The position numbers and the translations under genes were made by a program. Below are positions 14,579-18,591 of a stretch of 18,591 nt of DNA, one piece after another. The DNA is taken from NCBI GenBank assembly GCA_027014065.1, contig JALWEL010000010.1:1-18591 (forward strand), given 5' to 3'. Numbering within the stretch: position 1 is the first letter of the stretch; every line of letters starts with the position of its first letter. Under the pieces are notes generated by a model. It had not been told where the DNA came from. It made no database searches and was given only the letters and a program-made list of their open reading frames with translations. Source of the DNA: DHVE2 group archaeon (GTDB lineage Archaea; Thermoplasmatota; Thermoplasmata; Thermoplasmatales; Aciduliprofundaceae).

Positions 14579-15108
14579 ACCTTCTTTCTCAACTCTTCAA
14601 TCTTTTCGAGGTCGATGTTTAATAATATAAGGATTTCTTTCAATTTTCTTATATTGTTCCAGTCCATATCCCGAGTGAGCTTATTTATGTCTTCCAAGGT
14701 AATTTCATCCAGATACATCACGAAATTTTTAAAAAATTCCTCGTCTTTAACTTCATAGCCTATTTCGCTCAATGCTTCCTTCACCGCTTCAGCATGCTTT
14801 TCTTTGAATCTCCTTATAAATGCACTCCTCTCGTAAGCTTCTGGCGCCAAGAATATCGTTTTTATCGTTCTTCCGTAAACCTTCTCAGGTATGTTGTGTA
14901 CTTTTCTCTCACCCGTAACCTTAACCAATCCTGCTTTTTCGAGCTTCTTAATATGGCGAAAAATGGTGGATATATCTTTGTTCAAAATGGATGATAATTC
15001 GGAAATTGTCATGTCCCTAAACCGCAACAATCTGAGAATCTTTGACCTTGTTTCCTCTGTAATCAGCTTTATCACATCTGGATCGCTCACAATTTCGATT
15101 TCTTTCAT
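14560..15108 (-). CDS. ArsR-like winged-helix transcriptional regulator
   Basis: In this 182-residue protein, residues about 10-75 are a winged helix: TRSKILRLLRFRDMTISELS, then the recognition helix around DISTIFRHIKKLEKAGLVKV, then a wing (VTGERKVHNIPEKVYGRT). The C-terminal 100 residues are charged, helical and not recognised; they may dimerise or bind an effector. No metal-binding cysteines of classical ArsR are present. The start is ATG 15108, 28 bp from a TATA box; a GTG at 15117 is less likely. It is divergent from the surface-protein gene with about 97 bp between the starts, so it may control that gene and itself (inference). Confidence 0.85.
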   Translation of the reverse strand: MKEIEIVSDPDVIKLITEETRSKILRLLRFRDMTISELSSILNKDISTIFRHIKKLEKAGLVKVTGERKVHNIPEKVYGRTIKTIFLAPEAYERSAFIRRFKEKHAEAVKEALSEIGYEVKDEEFFKNFVMYLDEITLEDINKLTRDMDWNNIRKLKEILILLNIDLEKIEELRKKVHSPKT

Positions 15109-15131
15109 TGAATACACAATAATCTTCTACG

Positions 15132-15139
15132 ATTTATAG
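15132..15139 (-). promoter_or_regulatory. TATA box of the ArsR-like regulator
   Basis: The minus-strand ctataaat is centred about 28 bp before ATG 15108. It is about 40 bp from the divergent surface-protein TATA box, leaving little room for separate control of the two directions. Confidence 0.55.
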
Positions 15140-15174
15140 TTTTCCATAAAACCTTTGAAAAAACACCGAAAACA

Positions 15175-15182
15175 ATATATAT
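15175..15182 (+). promoter_or_regulatory. TATA box of the surface-protein gene
   Basis: The sequence atatatat is centred about 27 bp before ATG 15206. It is one of the strongest TATA elements in the window, similar to that of the Roadblock gene, and it excludes the longer reading from 15155. Confidence 0.65.
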
Positions 15183-15205
15183 GGAAACACGATTTATTTA
15201 CACTT

Positions 15206-17635
15206 ATGAAGGCACTTCGCTCTGGGTTTAAAAAATTGATTCCAGTGAGTATTCTTATGATCGTACTGCTGTCGGGATTGATGCCCATGGCTGGGGCAAT
15301 CAGCCCAACTCCTAAAATAAGGGCTTCACCCCCTATCAAAAACCTCGTGATCAACGAATTTTCGTCGTACGGATCCGCCAGCAATGAATGGGTAGAGCTC
15401 TACAATCCATCCGACCAATACGCAAATTACACAGACCTGAAGCTTACTGATCAGGATGGAAACATAGTTAATATTTCTTTAGCAGGAATAACATCAATAC
15501 CTCCAAACTCTTATGTTGTTGTACACATGGGAGCCGGAACAAATACATCATTCAGCAAGGGCAGGGCGGATGTGTATGCATGGCTCAAGGGGAGCATCCT
15601 CAACGATGACGGAGATGACATTTTAGTTTACAACGGCACTTATATGACCCCTGATTGCCAGTACATTGACTACATCGCTTATTACAACGGAGGTCCAGAT
15701 TTTGATGTTGATGCCCCACCCATTGGGAGCCACTTAAAATTCTATCTATATGGTCGTGGAACTTTCGGATACATACCCACTCCAGGAAAAGATGAAAGCG
15801 CCTCTTTGGTTCCCAATGGAGAGGACAACGACAACGCTACGGATTGGTATATTACCAGAAATAGAGAATCCGCCTCTGGCACCGCATATGTGCGGTCCAT
15901 GACTCCTGGGAGTGAAAATGTGAATATCTTAAAAGTTACCGCGGAAGACATAGCGCCAAATAGCATAATGCAGGGCAATTTCACGTACGTAATAAAACTT
16001 GATTTTGAAGGGATTGGGGTAACTGGAGAATATATGAAACCAATGGACATCGTATTAAACATGAGCGGTACCGCGACGGCTTCCGATGTGATTAGTTTAA
16101 GCCTCAATACCACCACGGGAGTAGCTTTGGATGAAAGGCCCATGTCTCTGAATAAAAATGTTATTTTGGGAAATTTCAATTATAATATTCACTCTGGAGA
16201 AACCCAATCATACTATTTAGGTGTTAAATTGGCAAAAGATGCGGATATATTCCACAACTTCTCCATTTCCCTTTACGACATAGATATGGAATCAAGGCCA
16301 ACTGATAGCGCACACAACGACGAAGTATATATTCCCCAGCCAATAGTGACAAAGCAAATCAACATAACCCCCATAGATCAAACTCCCCCCTATGTAACCA
16401 ATGTGTCCTTCGATTACGGCTCTACGCTCCCGTTGGGGCCCGGATCTCACCATGTGACCATACAATTCGACGAACCAATGGATACGAGAATTTTACCCAA
16501 CGTAACATACGGAAAATTCGGATATGAATACAATATCACTGGTAATTGGACTTCCAATACGGAGTGGGATGGTAATTTCATCGTTAATAACGAAGGTCCC
16601 CACGGAGAATTAACTCTTATGGTGACGGGAGCAAAGGATGTGTTTTGGAATCTTCAAATACCATATCAAACAAACTTCATTGTGGACACTCAGAAGCCAT
16701 ATATTAAGGATATTCAGTACAGCGCTGTGCCTCCGTATCCTGCTTGGCTCCCTGTAAACATAACAATTACCTTCTCAGAAAATGTCACTGGGGTCAACGC
16801 GGCCATAAAGCATGGAAAACACATTCAGGAGGCGATAAGGAATATCTACAAAGTAAACGACACCGTGTACTGCCTTGAATTCAACACACAGAGCCTGAAA
16901 ACCGGAAACTACACCCTCTGGGTCTACAACGCCACCGACATTGCGGGAAATGTAATGATAGATTTCCAAACCAACTTCTCCGTTGACACTTCGCCCCCCA
17001 TAATATCCTACACGGATTACAAAATGAATGTGGTCGAAGGAGAAAACGTATCCTTCCTGGTATACGCAACGGACAACATAGGGGTTAAAAAAGTATGGGC
17101 AGAGTACGAGTACAAGGGAGAAAAGGTAACGGTTCAAGCTACCAAAATGGGCGATTACTGGACATTCCAAGTTGTTGGAGGAGCTGTGACTCCAGGCACG
17201 GTTACGGTAACTATCTACGTCATGGACACTGCAGGTAATGTCTTCAAGGATGAAGAATCCATAACCGTTATCCCTTGGTGGCAATCGGTGTGGTGGCTCT
17301 GGGTTATAATCGCTATAATAGTGGGATTCATAGGACTGCTCATATATGATACCATACGCCGCAGAAAGCTTCGCGAACAACTGGGGGAGGAATTGGTGTC
17401 GGAGAGTTTGCTAAAGAGAATTTCGAAGTTCCCGAAGAACCTCAAGAAGAAAAAGAAGAAAGGCGAAGAGGAGGAAGAAGAAGAGGAAGAGTATCTCCCG
17501 CCGCCTCCACCCAGAAGGGATATTCCTCCCGCTGAACCACCGCCAATGCAGGAGTCGGTAGAGAAGAAAGAGGTACCGGAGGTGCCTTACGAGGACGAAT
17601 ACTTCGAAGAAGAAACCATCGAAAGGGAGGAATGA
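15206..17635 (+). CDS. Cell-surface protein: lamin-tail domain, Ig-like repeats, C-terminal membrane anchor and charged cytoplasmic tail
   Basis: This 809-residue exported protein begins MKALRSGFKK, followed by a hydrophobic core and a plausible cleavage after AGA near residue 31. Residues about 45-230 resemble a lamin-tail domain (LVINEFSSYG, NEWVELYNPS). About 240-690 is a beta-rich region of repeated Ig-like units; two end in the related phrases TNFIVDTQKP and TNFSVDTSPP. Many N-x-S/T sequons suggest N-glycosylation. A single helix at about 697-717 precedes a basic stop-transfer, then a tail of about 90 residues with a six-Lys run, a nine-Glu run and Pro-rich segments. TATA spacing and the signal peptide fix the start. 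The ligand is unknown. Confidence 0.85.
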   Translation: MKALRSGFKKLIPVSILMIVLLSGLMPMAGAISPTPKIRASPPIKNLVINEFSSYGSASNEWVELYNPSDQYANYTDLKLTDQDGNIVNISLAGITSIPPNSYVVVHMGAGTNTSFSKGRADVYAWLKGSILNDDGDDILVYNGTYMTPDCQYIDYIAYYNGGPDFDVDAPPIGSHLKFYLYGRGTFGYIPTPGKDESASLVPNGEDNDNATDWYITRNRESASGTAYVRSMTPGSENVNILKVTAEDIAPNSIMQGNFTYVIKLDFEGIGVTGEYMKPMDIVLNMSGTATASDVISLSLNTTTGVALDERPMSLNKNVILGNFNYNIHSGETQSYYLGVKLAKDADIFHNFSISLYDIDMESRPTDSAHNDEVYIPQPIVTKQINITPIDQTPPYVTNVSFDYGSTLPLGPGSHHVTIQFDEPMDTRILPNVTYGKFGYEYNITGNWTSNTEWDGNFIVNNEGPHGELTLMVTGAKDVFWNLQIPYQTNFIVDTQKPYIKDIQYSAVPPYPAWLPVNITITFSENVTGVNAAIKHGKHIQEAIRNIYKVNDTVYCLEFNTQSLKTGNYTLWVYNATDIAGNVMIDFQTNFSVDTSPPIISYTDYKMNVVEGENVSFLVYATDNIGVKKVWAEYEYKGEKVTVQATKMGDYWTFQVVGGAVTPGTVTVTIYVMDTAGNVFKDEESITVIPWWQSVWWLWVIIAIIVGFIGLLIYDTIRRRKLREQLGEELVSESLLKRISKFPKNLKKKKKKGEEEEEEEEEYLPPPPPRRDIPPAEPPPMQESVEKKEVPEVPYEDEYFEEETIEREE

Positions 17636-17636
17636 A

Positions 17637-17849
17637 TCAGAATGAAAAAATGACCTCCCCATTTTCGTATATTTTTCCGTGATCTTTTTTCAAAATTTTT
17701 CTTATCTTTTCCCTTCGCTCCTCCATGTACTTGATGAATTCATCCTTTCGCTCCTCTTTCATTACCTTCTTGGCTAAGTTGTATAGCTCAATTTGGAGTT
17801 TCAGATTGAATCTCGTCTCCTTATCTAAATCCTCTAAGTGAATGTCCAT
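17637..17849 (-). CDS. Small helical protein, unrecognised
   Basis: This 70-residue protein is almost entirely charged helix (KLQIELYNLAKKVMKEERKDEF and the MEERREKIRKILKKD region), ending with a short GKIYENGEVIFSF strand-like tail. There is no HTH, membrane segment or metal motif that I can see. A TATA box 25 bp before ATG 17849 supports expression as a leaderless mRNA. Its stop is one base from that of the surface-protein gene, convergent with it. No function is proposed. Confidence 0.7.
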   Translation of the reverse strand: MDIHLEDLDKETRFNLKLQIELYNLAKKVMKEERKDEFIKYMEERREKIRKILKKDHGKIYENGEVIFSF

Positions 17850-17869
17850 ATCTCTGAAAGCAATTTAAT

Positions 17870-17877
17870 TTATTTAA
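17870..17877 (-). promoter_or_regulatory. TATA box of the small helical-protein gene
   Basis: The minus-strand tttaaata is centred 25 bp before ATG 17849. Confidence 0.5.
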
Positions 17878-17920
17878 ACAAATCGCTTTGAAAACCAGAA
17901 AGGAAGTAGATTCACAGAAA

Positions 17921-17932
17921 GATATATATATA
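17921..17932 (+). promoter_or_regulatory. TATA box of the Roadblock/LC7 gene
   Basis: The run gatatatatata is centred about 27 bp before ATG 17954, again leaderless. It resembles the surface-protein TATA box. Confidence 0.6.
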
Positions 17933-17953
17933 ATCATCTCATATCACTAATAG

Positions 17954-18286
17954 ATGGTGGAAACAATCAAGGAGCTCTTGGATGATTTCAAAGCCAAAAC
18001 TAACGCAGATAAGGTTATTTTGGTTAGTAGAACTGGGATGTTTATAGAAGGAGATGATTTGGATAACCAAGACACTTTTTCCGCCATGAGTGCCATAGTT
18101 TTGGGAGCTTCTGAAACCGCCACCTCCATGATAGGAACCGTGGAAAAAATCGTTGTGGACATAAAAAAAGGATACAAACTCATTATAACCTCCGCGGGAA
18201 AGAGAGGGGTACTGGCAGTGGTCTCCAAAAAGGAGCATTGGGATGAAATCGCAGAGCTTCGGGAAAAATTAAAGGATTTGATTTAA
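17954..18286 (+). CDS. Roadblock/LC7 domain protein (MglB-like)
   Basis: This 110-residue single-domain protein has the Roadblock pattern: an N-terminal helix (ETIKELLDDFKAKT), strand ADKVILVSRTGMFIEG, the central helix containing SAMSAIVLGASETATSM, then strands EKIVVDIKKGYKLIITSAG and RGVLAVVS, and a C-terminal helix. The family forms homodimers that bind small Ras-like GTPases, for example MglB with MglA in bacterial polarity. No GTPase partner lies inside this window, so its role here is open. Its stop overlaps the convergent PHP gene by 4 bp. Length is normal. Confidence 0.9.
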   Translation: MVETIKELLDDFKAKTNADKVILVSRTGMFIEGDDLDNQDTFSAMSAIVLGASETATSMIGTVEKIVVDIKKGYKLIITSAGKRGVLAVVSKKEHWDEIAELREKLKDLI

Positions 18287-18591
18287 ATCTTTTTGAACCC
18301 TCGGAAAGCCCATTGGGTTACTGCTTTCTTCACATATCTAAATGTTTCTTTGGCATTTCTCGAAGATCCGAAGGTAGTGCCACCTTTAAAGCATGATATG
18401 GAATCATAGCAATCCACAACGGCCCCGGCTTTACCTATCTCATCTGGATAGTGAGCATCACTGCCTGCGGTGAATATTCCTCCGTAGGATTCCCACAACT
18501 TTCTTGCCTTTTCGTTTGATTTCTTTTTGCATCTTCCGTTGAATATTTCCAGCCCGTCCGCTTTTTTTATATTTCTCAGAGTTTCTTTCTC
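18283..18591 (-). CDS. PHP-domain phosphoesterase, C-terminal part only (gene continues past the window end)
   Basis: The last 102 residues of a minus-strand gene are present and open to the window edge with no start visible. The stretch ADGLEIFNGRCKKK followed by ARKLWESYGGIFTAGSDAH is typical of PHP (polymerase and histidinol phosphatase) domains. The GSDAH motif supplies Asp and His metal ligands late in the fold, so the N-terminal HxH motif should lie upstream of this edge. The substrate cannot be told; candidates include histidinol-phosphate-like or nucleotide phosphoesters. It converges on the Roadblock gene. Confidence 0.85.
   Translation of the reverse strand, partial: EKETLRNIKKADGLEIFNGRCKKKSNEKARKLWESYGGIFTAGSDAHYPDEIGKAGAVVDCYDSISCFKGGTTFGSSRNAKETFRYVKKAVTQWAFRGFKKI

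Noticed and set aside
17447..17515. AAG/GAA-rich and CCT/CCG-rich tract as a non-coding microsatellite
   Set aside because: It stays in frame and codes for the Lys, Glu and Pro runs of the surface-protein tail, with mixed synonymous codons rather than a pure repeat unit.
1..18591. CRISPR array, insertion sequence, prophage or defence system
   Set aside because: No regularly spaced repeats, transposase, integrase, Cas, restriction or toxin-antitoxin signatures were seen on either strand.

Overview
The window looks like a euryarchaeal chromosome segment, most likely from the Thermoplasmatota and plausibly a relative of Aciduliprofundum (the lineage is an inference; no rRNA is present). The evidence is archaeal: the RNA polymerase largest subunit is split into A' and A'' while B is a single fused chain, there is an archaeal two-KH NusA, tRNAs lack an encoded CCA, and one tRNA carries a canonical bulge-helix-bulge intron. 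Nearly every first gene of a transcription unit has a TATA box centred about 24-29 nt before its start codon, the signature of leaderless mRNA. Genes inside operons instead carry GAGGTGA-type ribosome binding sites.

Region 1-9302 holds a partial tRNA-Ile running leftward off the window, a divergent tRNA-Lys, then a tight transcription-apparatus operon: rpoH, rpoB, rpoA1, rpoA2, rpl30e, nusA and a small RAM-like protein. No separate TATA box is visible between tRNA-Lys and rpoH, so the tRNA and polymerase genes may share a promoter. The A'' subunit carries an unusual N-terminal extension of about 120-145 residues. The S12/S7/EF genes that follow nusA in many archaea are absent.

Region 9288-12410 contains a ModE-type HTH fused to a Nudix hydrolase and an AhpD-like carboxymuconolactone decarboxylase-family protein (both minus strand), then an MFS transporter, a CamH-like gamma-carbonic anhydrase and a 35-codon highly charged ORF with a strong Shine-Dalgarno sequence (plus strand).

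Region 12411-13379 is the most unusual part. An intron-containing tRNA-Gln(UUG) on the minus strand is preceded by a 54-nt leader that begins with a copy of the tRNA's own first 15 nt. The TATA box is placed so that transcription should start at that copy, and it overlaps the stop codon of trmJ, which encodes a tRNA 2'-O-methyltransferase family that acts at nucleotide 32.

Region 13451-15108 has a DUF2721 membrane protein, a small RAM-like protein coupled to a YjbQ/UPF0047 enzyme, and an ArsR-like regulator convergent with them. The regulator is divergent from a large cell-surface protein (15206-17635) with a signal peptide, lamin-tail domain, Ig-like repeats, a C-terminal membrane helix and a Lys/Glu/Pro-rich cytoplasmic tail. 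A small helical protein, a Roadblock/LC7 protein and the C-terminal part of a PHP-domain phosphoesterase close the window.

I see no defence island, CRISPR array, insertion sequence or prophage. The candidates for something undescribed are the tRNA-Gln leader and intron, the A'' extension, the 35-codon gene and the surface protein with its divergent regulator.
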